The position numbers and the translations under genes were made by a program. From the NCBI GenBank assembly GCA_021850555.1, contig JAJZLX010000652.1:1-30976 (forward strand): 30,976 nucleotides of DNA. Direction: 5' to 3'. Positions 12,121-19,884 of the stretch are shown here, one piece after another; the first letter of the stretch is position 1; each line of letters starts with the position of its first letter. The notes below the pieces were generated by a model. That model saw only the letters and a program-made list of their open reading frames with translations. It was not told where the DNA came from and did no database searches. Source of the stretch: Pseudomonadota bacterium (GTDB lineage Bacteria; Pseudomonadota; Gammaproteobacteria; Steroidobacterales; Steroidobacteraceae).

Positions 12121-13782
12121 ATGAACGGAGCGCGTACCGGGTTCAGGTGGTGGGCGTGGGTGCTGCTGGCGGCGTGCTGGCTCGTCACGATACAGGTGCG
12201 CCCCATGCTCGATCCGGACGAGGGCCGCTATGCCGAGATCCCGCGCGAGATGCTCGTCAGCGGCAACTGGGTGACCCCGAGGCTCGATGGGCTGAAGTAC
12301 TTCGAGAAGCCGGCGCTGCAGTATTGGGCCACCGCCAGCGTGTACTCCGTGTTCGGGGTCAGCAACTGGTCCTCGCGCATCTGGACGGTGGGACTCGGAT
12401 TCGGCTGCCTCGCGCTCATCTACGCGTGGCTGGCGCGGCTCTACGATCGGCGCTCGGCGATGACGGCGGTGGCGCTGCTTGCGATGAGCCCGTACTTCGG
12501 TGTCATCGGCCATCTCGATCTGCTCGATGCCGGCCTGACGTTCTGGCTGACCGCCATGGTGCTCGCGTACACGCGCGCGCAGTGCGCCGAGCCGGGCTCG
12601 GGCGCGGAGCGCAACTGGATGCTGCTGTCCTGGGCGACGGCGGCGCTCGCCTTGCTCACCAAGGGGCTGGAGGTGTACGTGCTCTCGGGGCTGGCGCTGA
12701 TCGCCTATACGGTGCTCGAGCGCGACGCGCGGCCGTGGCGGCGCCTGCACGCGGGGCTCGGGGTGCCGCTGATGGTGGCGATCGGGGCGCCTTGGCTCAT
12801 CCTCGTGTCGGTGCGCAACCCGAGTTTCGCCCACTACTTCTTCATCGATCAGCACTTCGAGCGCTTCCTCACCGATCGGGCGAGGCGGATCGAGCCGTGG
12901 TGGTATTTCATAGCGCTGCTGGTGGCCGGGGCCTTCGCCTGGCTCGTGCCGCTCGCGCGCGCGGCACGCTCGGCATGGCGCGAGGCCGGCCCGGTACCTC
13001 AATTCAAGCCGCTGAAGTTTCTGCTGCTGTACTCCGTCCTGACGGTGGTGTTCTTTTCCTTCTCCGACTCGAAGCTTGCGACTTACATCCTGCCGGTGTT
13101 CCCGCCGCTCGCGGCGCTGACGGGCGTGGTGGTGGCAAAGCGTCCCGGGAGCCTGGAGCGCGCGGCCCGGGCCGCCGCGGGACTGACGCTGTTCGTGGCC
13201 GGCGGACTGCTCGTGTATTCACACCACCGCAACGGCCTCATCCCCGCCGCCGCGATCGCCTGGGCGGTCGCGGCGGCGCTCGCCGCCCTGATCGCGCTGG
13301 CGGTCTCCTGGGGACGCCGCCGATCCCTCACCTTGCCGGCCGGGGCCACGGCGGCAGCACCGGGCGGGCTCATCCGCCCGCTCGTCTTCGCACTCATGTT
13401 CATCTTCGCGTGGCAGGCGCTGCTGTGTGAGTACACGGTGATTCCTCCGTCCCGCTCGGCGTATCAGCTGGTCCAGCAGATCAAGCGCGACGTGCATCCG
13501 GACACGGCGCTCTACAGCGTCGGCCAGTATCGCCAGACCATCCCACCCTACCTGCACCGGCTGCTCACCCTGGTGGGTTACAAGGGCGAGCTCGGCTTCG
13601 GCGAGCGTCTTCAGCCGGGGCTCATGACCGCCACGCCTCGGCAGTTCGTGCAGCGCTGGGACGGGAGCCACGATGCCATCGCCTTCTTCAGCCCACAGAC
13701 CTGGCGGAAATACCGCGAGCAGGGATTGCCGGGACGGGTGCTCGCGCAGGACAGTTTCACCGTGGCGGTGAGCCGGACATGA
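12121..13782 (+). CDS. arnT: Aminoarabinose lipid A transferase ArnT (GT83)
   Basis: Polytopic inner-membrane glycosyltransferase of 553 residues (Escherichia coli ArnT has 550). It transfers L-Ara4N from undecaprenyl phosphate to lipid A phosphate on the periplasmic face. After the first transmembrane helix comes the acidic D-P-D-E-G-R-Y-A-E-I motif at 31-40, which holds the catalytic aspartate region of the PMT family. G-L-K-Y-F-E-K-P near 57-64 is also typical. About a dozen hydrophobic segments follow, then a soluble C-terminal domain of roughly 120 residues. The ATG at 12121 follows a purine-rich GAGGCAGGGCGAAG stretch. Its stop overlaps the arnE start by four bases (ATGA), indicating translational coupling. 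A generic PMT-family transferase is the fallback, but the arn context makes ArnT most likely. Confidence 0.9.
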   Translation: MNGARTGFRWWAWVLLAACWLVTIQVRPMLDPDEGRYAEIPREMLVSGNWVTPRLDGLKYFEKPALQYWATASVYSVFGVSNWSSRIWTVGLGFGCLALIYAWLARLYDRRSAMTAVALLAMSPYFGVIGHLDLLDAGLTFWLTAMVLAYTRAQCAEPGSGAERNWMLLSWATAALALLTKGLEVYVLSGLALIAYTVLERDARPWRRLHAGLGVPLMVAIGAPWLILVSVRNPSFAHYFFIDQHFERFLTDRARRIEPWWYFIALLVAGAFAWLVPLARAARSAWREAGPVPQFKPLKFLLLYSVLTVVFFSFSDSKLATYILPVFPPLAALTGVVVAKRPGSLERAARAAAGLTLFVAGGLLVYSHHRNGLIPAAAIAWAVAAALAALIALAVSWGRRRSLTLPAGATAAAPGGLIRPLVFALMFIFAWQALLCEYTVIPPSRSAYQLVQQIKRDVHPDTALYSVGQYRQTIPPYLHRLLTLVGYKGELGFGERLQPGLMTATPRQFVQRWDGSHDAIAFFSPQTWRKYREQGLPGRVLAQDSFTVAVSRT

Positions 13783-14150
13783 GGTGGGGCGCCTTCGCGT
13801 TTCTCTTCGGCGGCGTGCTGCTCAATGCATTCGCCCAGCTTGCCCTCAAGGCGTCCACCGATGTCACCGGCCCGCTGGTGGGCGGGGAGGGCTCGATCGT
13901 GAGGCGCCTGCTCGAGCTCGCGAGCGTGCCCTGGCTGTGGGTGGCACTCTCCCTTTATGGGGTGTCCGTGATCGTGTGGCTCATCGGCCTCTCGCGGGTG
14001 CCGGTGAGCCAGGCCTATCCGCTCCTGTCGCTCGGCTATGTCATCATGATAGGCCTCGCCTGGTGGCTGTTCGGCGAGGTGCCTACCGTGCAGCGCGTGG
14101 TGGGAGTCCTCGTGATCATGTTCGGCGTGGTGCTGGTGGCGCGCTCCTGA
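13779..14150 (+). CDS. arnE: ArnE/ArnF-like undecaprenyl-phosphate-L-Ara4N flippase subunit
   Basis: Protein of 123 residues with four hydrophobic helices, of the small multidrug resistance/EamA type. It contains L-S-R-V-P-V-S-Q-A-Y-P-L-L-S-L-G-Y-V near residue 70, matching the V-P-V-x-x-A-Y-P-x-L-S-L signature of ArnE. ArnE and ArnF together are thought to flip undecaprenyl-phosphate-L-Ara4N to the periplasmic side of the inner membrane. Here only one such gene is present, so it may act as a homodimer, as many SMR proteins do, or pair with a protein encoded elsewhere. The start overlaps the arnT stop (ATGA). Confidence 0.82.
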   Translation: MRWGAFAFLFGGVLLNAFAQLALKASTDVTGPLVGGEGSIVRRLLELASVPWLWVALSLYGVSVIVWLIGLSRVPVSQAYPLLSLGYVIMIGLAWWLFGEVPTVQRVVGVLVIMFGVVLVARS

Positions 14151-14178
14151 GGCGCCGGGATCGAGACAGGATGCGACA

Positions 14179-15306
14179 ATGAAGCCGATGTTGCCGTTCA
14201 CCCGCCCGAGCATCGACGAGCAGACCCTTCAGGAAGTGCTCGAGGTGCTGCGCTCGGGCTGGCTGGCGAGCGGCCCGAAGGTCAAGGCATTCGAGGCGGC
14301 GCTGGCGGATTACTTCGGCGGCCGGCCGGTGCGCACCCAGACCTCGGCCACCGCCAGCCTCGAGCATGCGCTGCTCGTGTGCGGCATCGGCGCCGGGGAC
14401 GAGGTGATCGTCCCGGCGATGAGCTTCGTTGCCACGGCCAACGTCGTGGCGCGAGTGGGAGCGCGTCCGGTGTTCGTCGATGTGGAGCTGGACTCTCGCA
14501 ACATCGACCTCGAGCAGGTCGAGGCGGCCATCACCCCGCGCACGCGCGCCATCCTGCCCGTGCATTTCGCGGGGCTGCCGGTGGATCAGGACAGGCTCTA
14601 TGCCATCGCCGAGCGCCACCGGCTGCGGGTAATCGAGGACGCCGCGCAGGCCATCGGCGCCTCCTACCACGGCCGGCGCATCGGCAGCTTCGGCGATCTG
14701 GTGTGCTTCAGCTTTCATCCCAACAAGAACATCACCTCCATCGAGGGCGGCGCGGTGGTCGGAGGCTCCCCTGAGGAGGTGCGCGAGCTCGAGCTGCACC
14801 GCTTCCACGGGCAGGTGAAAAGCGGGCCCGACGAGTTCGATACCCTGTTCGCGGGCGGCAAGGCGAACCTCTCGGATGTCGCCGCGTGCATCGGCCTCGG
14901 GCAGCTGAAGCGCCTGGAGGAGTTCACCGCGCGCCGCCGCGTGCTCGCGGCCCGCTACTTTGAGCGGTGGGCGCAGGATCCGCCGCTGCGCTTGCCGGCG
15001 CGCGGTGAGGAAGGACACAACTGGCACATGCTCACGGCACTGCTGCCGCTCGAGCGCCTGAGGCTCACGCGGCGGCAGTTCATCGAAGCCATGGCCGAGC
15101 GCGGCATCGGCGTCGGCGTGCACTATCCGGCCATGCACCTGTTCAGCGCGTATCGCGCGATGGGGTATCACGAGGGACAATTCCCGAACGCCGAGCGCAT
15201 CGGCCGCGAGACCGTGACGCTGCCGCTCTTTCCGGCCATGGAGCTCGCCGATGTCGATCGTGTCGTGCAGGCCGCGACGGATATCCTGAGGGAGGCAACG
15301 CGTTGA
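14179..15306 (+). CDS. arnB: UDP-4-amino-4-deoxy-L-arabinose aminotransferase ArnB
   Basis: Protein of 375 residues of the DegT/DnrJ/EryC1 PLP-dependent sugar aminotransferase family. It transfers an amino group from glutamate to UDP-L-Ara4O. PLP lysine K183 sits in F-H-P-N-K-N-I-T-S-I-E-G-G, and the cofactor-binding aspartate is D154 in I-E-D-A-A-Q-A. The opening L-P-F-T-R-P-S-I-D-E is typical for ArnB, as is the overall length (Salmonella ArnB about 380). It is cytosolic. The ATG at 14179 follows arnE by 28 bases, and the stop TGA overlaps the TTG start of arnC. The operon context favours ArnB over other family aminotransferases. Confidence 0.92.
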   Translation: MKPMLPFTRPSIDEQTLQEVLEVLRSGWLASGPKVKAFEAALADYFGGRPVRTQTSATASLEHALLVCGIGAGDEVIVPAMSFVATANVVARVGARPVFVDVELDSRNIDLEQVEAAITPRTRAILPVHFAGLPVDQDRLYAIAERHRLRVIEDAAQAIGASYHGRRIGSFGDLVCFSFHPNKNITSIEGGAVVGGSPEEVRELELHRFHGQVKSGPDEFDTLFAGGKANLSDVAACIGLGQLKRLEEFTARRRVLAARYFERWAQDPPLRLPARGEEGHNWHMLTALLPLERLRLTRRQFIEAMAERGIGVGVHYPAMHLFSAYRAMGYHEGQFPNAERIGRETVTLPLFPAMELADVDRVVQAATDILREATR

Positions 15307-16484
15307 GCGCCACCGTCTCGGTCATCATCCCCGTCTACAACGAGGAGGCCGGTCTGGGCCCGCTCTTCGAGCGGCTCTATCCGGTGCTCGATGCGCTCGG
15401 GCGCCCCTACGAGGTGATCTTCGTCGATGACGGCAGCCGGGACCGCTCCGCGGCGCTGCTGCGCGAGCAGTTCGAGCGCCGGCCGGATGTCACTCGGGTT
15501 GTCCTGCTCACCCGCAACGCCGGGCAGCACATGGCGATCCTTGCCGCCTTCGCGCAATCGCGCGGCGACTATGTCATCACGCTCGATGCGGACCTGCAGA
15601 ACCCGCCCGAGGAGATCGGCAAGCTGGTGAGGGCGATGGATGAGGGCGCGGACTATGTCGGCACCATCCGCATGCGGCGCAAGGATGTCTACTGGCGCAA
15701 GGCCGCCTCGCGCCTGATGAACCGGATTCGCGAGCGCACCACGCGCATCCGCATCACCGACCAGGGCTGCATGCTGCGCGGCTATCACCGCAGCATCGTC
15801 GATGCCATCAACCGCTGCGTGGAAGTGAGCACTTTCGTGCCGGCGCTCGGCTACACCTTCGCACGCCACCCGGTGGAGATCGAGGTGGCGCACGCCGAGC
15901 GCTCCGCGGGCGAGTCGAAGTACTCGATCTACCGGCTGATCCGCCTGAACTTCGACCTGTTGACGGGCTTTTCCGTGGTGCCGCTGCAAATCTTCACCAT
16001 GGTGGGCATGGTGGTCGCGCTGATCTCGCTCGCCTTCGTGGCGGTGCTCGCGTTCCAGCGCATCTTTATCGGCCCGGAAGTGCAGGGCGTGTTCACCCTG
16101 TTTGGTCTCGCGTTCTTCTTCATCGGCGTGCTGCTGGTGAGCGTCGGGGTGGTGGGCGAGTATGTCGGGCGCATCTACGAGCAGGTGCGCCAGCGCCCCC
16201 GCTACACCATCGCCGCGGTGCTGGAAGAGGGGGGGCTCGCCGGGAGCGAGGACTTCGACCGCGATACGCTGCAGCCGGTGCCCAAATCGCTCGATCACAC
16301 GGAAATGCTCCGCGCCGAGCACGAGGTGGGCGAGCCGCAAAGCGGGGAGCGGGCGGACAGGGTGGCGCGCATGCGCGCCACCGGTGGGCAGGATGATCGT
16401 ACCGGACCGGGCGAGCGCCGGGGACAGCAGAGCGCAATGGCCGCGGCGCCGCGCCCGCATCGCGGCGGCGGGGAGCGTCGGTGA
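15303..16484 (+). CDS. arnC: Undecaprenyl-phosphate 4-deoxy-4-formamido-L-arabinose transferase ArnC, with C-terminal extension
   Basis: Family 2 glycosyltransferase that moves Ara4FN from UDP to undecaprenyl phosphate at the inner membrane. The N-terminal GT-A domain has V-I-I-P-V-Y-N-E-E near residue 8, V-D-D-G-S near 43 and D-A-D-L-Q-N-P-P-E-E near 96; S-T-F-V-P-A-L and A-E-R-S-A-G-E-S-K-Y-S also match ArnC. Two transmembrane helices follow at about 225-290, then E-Y-V-G-R-I-Y. Typical ArnC ends near residue 322; this one continues for about 70 more residues (total 393) with a hydrophilic, R/G/Q-rich tail that contains a perfect DNA palindrome. The TTG start at 15303 overlaps the arnB stop and has GGAGG at 15291-15295. 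The stop overlaps the next start by one base (TGATG). Confidence 0.9.
   Translation: MSATVSVIIPVYNEEAGLGPLFERLYPVLDALGRPYEVIFVDDGSRDRSAALLREQFERRPDVTRVVLLTRNAGQHMAILAAFAQSRGDYVITLDADLQNPPEEIGKLVRAMDEGADYVGTIRMRRKDVYWRKAASRLMNRIRERTTRIRITDQGCMLRGYHRSIVDAINRCVEVSTFVPALGYTFARHPVEIEVAHAERSAGESKYSIYRLIRLNFDLLTGFSVVPLQIFTMVGMVVALISLAFVAVLAFQRIFIGPEVQGVFTLFGLAFFFIGVLLVSVGVVGEYVGRIYEQVRQRPRYTIAAVLEEGGLAGSEDFDRDTLQPVPKSLDHTEMLRAEHEVGEPQSGERADRVARMRATGGQDDRTGPGERRGQQSAMAAAPRPHRGGGERR
16361..16382. repeat. Perfect 22-bp palindrome within the arnC tail
   Basis: The half-site GGTGGCGCGCA (16361-16371) is followed directly by its exact reverse complement (16372-16382) with no spacer. The flanking bases (16360 and 16383) do not pair. 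It lies in the part of arnC that codes the unusual C-terminal tail, about 100 bases before the next gene. It could be an operator, a structured RNA element or a recombination-type site; nothing else identifies it. Confidence 0.6.
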
Positions 16485-17407
16485 TGAGCGCTCGGGCGGT
16501 GGTGTTCGCCTACCACGACGTCGGGGTGCGTTGCCTCAAGACGCTGCTTTCGGCCGGGCTCGAGGTGCCCCTGGTCGTGACAGTGAGGGACGATCCCGGC
16601 GAGACCCGGTGGTTCGCGAGCGTCGCCGATACGGCCCGTGACTGCGCTCTGCCGGTCATCGCCCCCGATGAGGCCAACACGGCGCAGATCGAGGAGCGGG
16701 TGGCGCAGGCGAAGCCGGATTTTCTCTTCTCGTTCTACTATCGCTCCATGCTGGGCGAGCCGCTGCTCTGCCGTGCCCGGCGCGGGGCCCTCAATATCCA
16801 CGGATCGCTGCTGCCGAAGTACCGGGGGCGGGCTCCCGTCAACTGGGCCGTCTTGAACGGCGAGCGCGAGACGGGTGCCACGCTGCACCACATGGTGGCC
16901 CGGGCCGATGCCGGCGACATCGTCGATCAACTCGCCGTGCCCATTCTCGCCGACGACGATGCGCGCGAAGTGTTCGCCAAGGTGACCGTCGCCGCCGAGA
17001 TCGTGCTCGCGCGCTCGCTTCCGGCGCTGCTCGAGGGCAGCGCGCCGCGCCGTCCGCAGCCGATCGAGCCCGGGCAGTACTTCGGGCGGCGCCGGCCCGA
17101 GGACGGACGCATCGAATGGATGTGGCCCGCCGTGCGCGTTCACAACCTCGTGCGGGCCGTCGCCCCGCCGTTTCCCGGCGCGTTCACCGACGCCGGGGGC
17201 AAGCGATTGTGGATTCATCGCACGCGCGTGCAGGAGACGGACGGCCCGCCCGGGCCGGCTACCCTGTTTGGCGAGCGGGATGCCTGTTATGCGGCGTGCG
17301 GGGGCGGGGGTGTGCTGAGGATTCTGGCGGCGGCCGACGAGAACGGGCCGCTCGACCTGGCCCAAATGGCCCGCGAGTGGCAGATGAAACCCCTCCGGTT
17401 GGGGTGA
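16484..17407 (+). CDS. arnA: UDP-L-Ara4N formyltransferase (stand-alone ArnA N-terminal domain)
   Basis: Protein of 307 residues matching only the N-terminal half of enteric ArnA, which formylates the amino group of UDP-L-Ara4N with 10-formyl-tetrahydrofolate. The catalytic triad of the formyltransferase family is present: N104 and H106 in L-N-I-H-G-S-L-L-P-K-Y-R-G-R-A-P, and D142 in A-R-A-D-A-G-D-I-V (N102, H104 and D140 in Escherichia coli ArnA). A C-terminal OB-like domain follows from about residue 205 and the protein ends where the linker to the dehydrogenase domain would begin. The dehydrogenase is encoded at 10816. GTG (16481) and ATG (16484) are both possible starts; I prefer ATG, with GGGGAG about ten bases upstream, overlapping the arnC stop by one base. 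Confidence 0.92.
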   Translation: MSARAVVFAYHDVGVRCLKTLLSAGLEVPLVVTVRDDPGETRWFASVADTARDCALPVIAPDEANTAQIEERVAQAKPDFLFSFYYRSMLGEPLLCRARRGALNIHGSLLPKYRGRAPVNWAVLNGERETGATLHHMVARADAGDIVDQLAVPILADDDAREVFAKVTVAAEIVLARSLPALLEGSAPRRPQPIEPGQYFGRRRPEDGRIEWMWPAVRVHNLVRAVAPPFPGAFTDAGGKRLWIHRTRVQETDGPPGPATLFGERDACYAACGGGGVLRILAAADENGPLDLAQMAREWQMKPLRLG

Positions 17408-17435
17408 TCGCTTTCCCGGTGAGGTGCCGAGCTGC

Positions 17436-18344
17436 ATGAGCACGATCGCCCTCAAGATCGATGCCGATACCTATCGAGGGACGCTCGAGGGCGTTCCGCG
17501 ACTGGCGAGCGCACTGGAGCGCGCCGGAGCGAAGGCGACGTTCCTCTTCAGTCTGGGGCCCGATCACACGGGGCGGGCAATCAAACGCGTGTTCCGGCGC
17601 GGCTTTCTCGGCAAAGTGCGCCGCACCTCCGTCGTGAGTCACTACGGCCTTCGGACGCTTCTTTACGGAGTGCTCCTGCCGGGTCCGCACATCGGCAGGC
17701 GCTGCGCCGGGGTGATGCGGGAGGTGGCTCGGCGCGGTTTCGAGGTGGGTATCCACACCTATGACCACATCAAGTGGCAGGACGGGGTGGCGCGGGCGGG
17801 CAGGGCGTGGACGAGCCGGCAACTCGATCTCGCCCGGGAAGAGTTTGTGCGCGTGTTCGGGCGTGCGCCCGAGACGCACGGGGCGGCCGGCTGGCAGGTG
17901 AACCGCTCGGTGCCGGAGCTCGAGGCGGCGATGGGGCTGCACTACGCCTCGGATACGCGCGGGACGGGACCTTTCGTCCCGGTCGTGGAGGGCAAGGAAA
18001 TCGCCGTCCCGCAGCTGCCGACTACGCTGCCGACGCTCGATGAGCTGATCGGGCGGGAGGACCTCGCAGGCGCGGACCCCGTCGATCACCTGCTGGCGTT
18101 GACCGAGGGGGCGGGGGACCAGGTGTTCACGCTGCACGCCGAGCTCGAGGGGGGCGAGTATCTTCCCGGCTTCGAGCGGCTGCTGCGCGAGTGGCGAGTG
18201 AGGGGGCATCGTCTGACGGATCTCGCGACCTACGCCGCCGCGCTCGATTCTCGGCGTCTGCCGCGCTGCACGATCGAGGCGGGGACGGTGGCGGGGAGGT
18301 CGGGGATGCTGGCGGTGCAGGGTGAATCGCAATGGCAGGTCTGA
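17436..18344 (+). CDS. arnD: 4-deoxy-4-formamido-L-arabinose-phosphoundecaprenol deformylase ArnD
   Basis: Protein of 302 residues of the NodB-like polysaccharide deacetylase superfamily (Escherichia coli ArnD has 296). It removes the formyl group from undecaprenyl-phosphate-Ara4FN so that L-Ara4N can be flipped and transferred. The start M-S-T-I-A-L-K-I-D-A-D-T-Y-R-G-T carries the metal-site aspartates, and G-I-H-T-Y-D-H-I-K-W near residue 106 holds the H-x-x-x-H metal ligands. G-A-A-G-W-Q near 150, S-D-T-R-G and P-T-L-D-E-L-I-G-R near 200, and F-T-L-H-A-E-L-E-G near 230 all follow ArnD. The ATG at 17436 has GAGGTG at 17421-17426. It is the last arn gene, followed by a 9-bp hairpin. Confidence 0.92.
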   Translation: MSTIALKIDADTYRGTLEGVPRLASALERAGAKATFLFSLGPDHTGRAIKRVFRRGFLGKVRRTSVVSHYGLRTLLYGVLLPGPHIGRRCAGVMREVARRGFEVGIHTYDHIKWQDGVARAGRAWTSRQLDLAREEFVRVFGRAPETHGAAGWQVNRSVPELEAAMGLHYASDTRGTGPFVPVVEGKEIAVPQLPTTLPTLDELIGREDLAGADPVDHLLALTEGAGDQVFTLHAELEGGEYLPGFERLLREWRVRGHRLTDLATYAAALDSRRLPRCTIEAGTVAGRSGMLAVQGESQWQV

Positions 18345-18374
18345 TGCGTCGGCCTTGTGCGCTGCGCCAACCAT

Positions 18375-18395
18375 CGCTTCGCCGCCGGCGAAGCG
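18375..18395 (+). terminator. Strong hairpin at the end of the arn locus
   Basis: CGCTTCGCC (18375-18383) and GGCGAAGCG (18387-18395) form a perfect 9-bp stem with a GCC loop, 31 bases after the arnD stop. No T-run follows, so it may stabilise or help end the arn transcript without being a classical intrinsic terminator. Confidence 0.45.
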
Positions 18396-18425
18396 TCCTG
18401 ACATAGAGGCGGAGGCTTTTCGACC

Positions 18426-19421
18426 ATGACCCTACCCACCATGATGACGGCGATCGAGATCGCCGAGCCCGGTCCTGCGCAGGCGCTGCGCGCGGTGCAG
18501 CGGCCGGTGCCGGAAGTCGGCCCGGACGAGGTGTTGATTCGCGTGGCGGCCGCCGGCGTCAATCGACCGGACGTGCAGCAGCGCATGGGACACTATCCGC
18601 CGCCGCCGGGAGTGACCGACATCCCGGGGCTCGAAGTGGCGGGGGAGGTGGTGCGGGTGGGCGCCACGGTGCGGGAGCCGGCGGTGGGATCACGCGTTTG
18701 TGCCCTGGTGGCCGGCGGAGGCTATGCCGAGTACGCAGTGGCACCGGCGGTGCAGTGCCTGCCCGTGCCGGGGACGTTCTCGCTGGAGGAGGCGGCCGTC
18801 CTACCCGAGACGGTATTCACCGTTTTCTACAACGTCTTTCAGCGATCGCGCCTGCGCCCGGGGGAGTGGCTGCTGGTGCACGGGGGCTCGAGCGGCATCG
18901 GAGTCACGGCGATCCTGCTGGCCAAAGCCTATGGTGCGCGCGTCATCGTGACCGCCGGCAGCGCCGAGAAATGCGCCGCGTGTCGCGCGCTCGGCGCGGA
19001 CGTTGCCATCGACTACAAGCGCGAGGACTTCGTCGCGGCCACCCTGGCGGCAACCGAGGGACGGGGAGCAGACGTCATCCTGGACATGGTGGGCGGCGAG
19101 TACGCGGCCCGCGACATCGCCGCCGCGGCGGTGGAGGGCCGCATCGCGATCATCGCGACCCAGGGCGGTCGGGAGGCGAAGATCGACTTGAGGCAGCTGA
19201 TGCTCAAGCGCCTGATGTTGGGCGGCAGCACGTTGCGCCCCCAGTCCGCGGACGCCAAGGGCAGGCTCGCCGCGGCGCTGCGCGAGAAGATCTGGCCGCT
19301 CATCGAGTCAAGATCCCTGCGTCTGCCCATCCACGCGAGTTTCCCGCTCGCACAGGCCGCCCAGGCGCATGCGCTGATGGAATCCGGCACCCACATCGGC
19401 AAGATCGTGCTGCGGACCTAA
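18426..19421 (+). CDS. NAD(P)H quinone oxidoreductase, PIG3 family
   Basis: Protein of 331 residues of the zeta-crystallin/PIG3 branch of the medium-chain dehydrogenase/reductase superfamily, cytosolic and zinc-free. Features include A-A-G-V-N-R-P-D-V-Q-Q-R near residue 42, Y-P-P-P-P-G near 57, I-P-G-L-E-V-A-G near 67, and the nucleotide-binding H-G-G-S-S-G-I-G near 154. A second V-I-V-T-A-G-S region near 174 also fits NADPH binding. Family members reduce quinones with NADPH in one-electron steps; the physiological substrate is unknown. The ATG at 18426 has GGAGG at 18411-18415. The gene converges on the Lrp-type regulator, and the two stop codons share four bases (19418-19421). Confidence 0.85.
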   Translation: MTLPTMMTAIEIAEPGPAQALRAVQRPVPEVGPDEVLIRVAAAGVNRPDVQQRMGHYPPPPGVTDIPGLEVAGEVVRVGATVREPAVGSRVCALVAGGGYAEYAVAPAVQCLPVPGTFSLEEAAVLPETVFTVFYNVFQRSRLRPGEWLLVHGGSSGIGVTAILLAKAYGARVIVTAGSAEKCAACRALGADVAIDYKREDFVAATLAATEGRGADVILDMVGGEYAARDIAAAAVEGRIAIIATQGGREAKIDLRQLMLKRLMLGGSTLRPQSADAKGRLAAALREKIWPLIESRSLRLPIHASFPLAQAAQAHALMESGTHIGKIVLRT

Positions 19422-19879
19422 CGCAGAGGCAGCTCCGTCGTGCGGGTGACGGTGCGCATGGCGAAGCTCGAGTGCACGCGCACCACGCTCGGCAGGCGCG
19501 TGAGGTGCTGGCTGTGGATGCGCTCGAAGTCGGCGAGGTCGGCCACCACGACACGCAGCAGGTAGTCGTGCTCGCCCGTCATGAGGTAGCACTCCATGAC
19601 CTGGGGGATCTTGCGCACGGCGGCCTCGAAGGCCGTGAGGCCCGACTGGCTCTGCCGGTCGAGGGTGATGCTCACGAACACGTTGACCGGGTAGCCGCAC
19701 TTCTGCTGGTTGAGGAGGGCGGTGTAACCCTCGATGAGGCCGGCCTCCTCGAGAGCCTTCACCCGGCGCAGGCAGGCCGATTCCGAGAGGCTCACCTCTC
19801 CGGCGAGCTTCGCATTGGTGATGCGCGCGTCCTGCTGCAGACGGCGAAGGATGGCGTGATCGTAGCGATCGAGTTCCAT
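19418..19879 (-). CDS. Lrp/AsnC family transcriptional regulator (probable regulator of ald)
   Basis: Protein of 153 residues, the standard Lrp/AsnC length. The N-terminal helix-turn-helix covers about 5-55 (L-D-R-Y-D-H-A-I-L-R-R-L-Q-Q-D-A-R followed by S-L-S-E-S-A-C-L-R-R-V-K), and the C-terminal ligand-sensing RAM domain about 65-145 (M-T-G-E-H-D-Y-L-L-R-V and F-A-M-R-T-V). Such regulators bind amino acids and act on neighbouring genes; it is divergent from alanine dehydrogenase, an arrangement known for AldR-type activators. The start at 19879 matches family N-termini, but I see no Shine-Dalgarno sequence before it, so the mRNA may be leaderless or poorly translated. A longer frame to 19960 runs through the putative operator and is unlikely. 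Confidence 0.88.
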   Translation of the reverse strand: MELDRYDHAILRRLQQDARITNAKLAGEVSLSESACLRRVKALEEAGLIEGYTALLNQQKCGYPVNVFVSITLDRQSQSGLTAFEAAVRKIPQVMECYLMTGEHDYLLRVVVADLADFERIHSQHLTRLPSVVRVHSSFAMRTVTRTTELPLR

Positions 19880-19884
19880 ATGTG

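Noticed and set aside
11919..12124. Small ORF in the arnA-DH to arnT gap beginning M-M-F-L-R-P-P-G
   Set aside because: Arginine-rich, lacks a ribosome binding site and overlaps the arnT start out of frame. It is more likely noise or part of an intergenic repeat.
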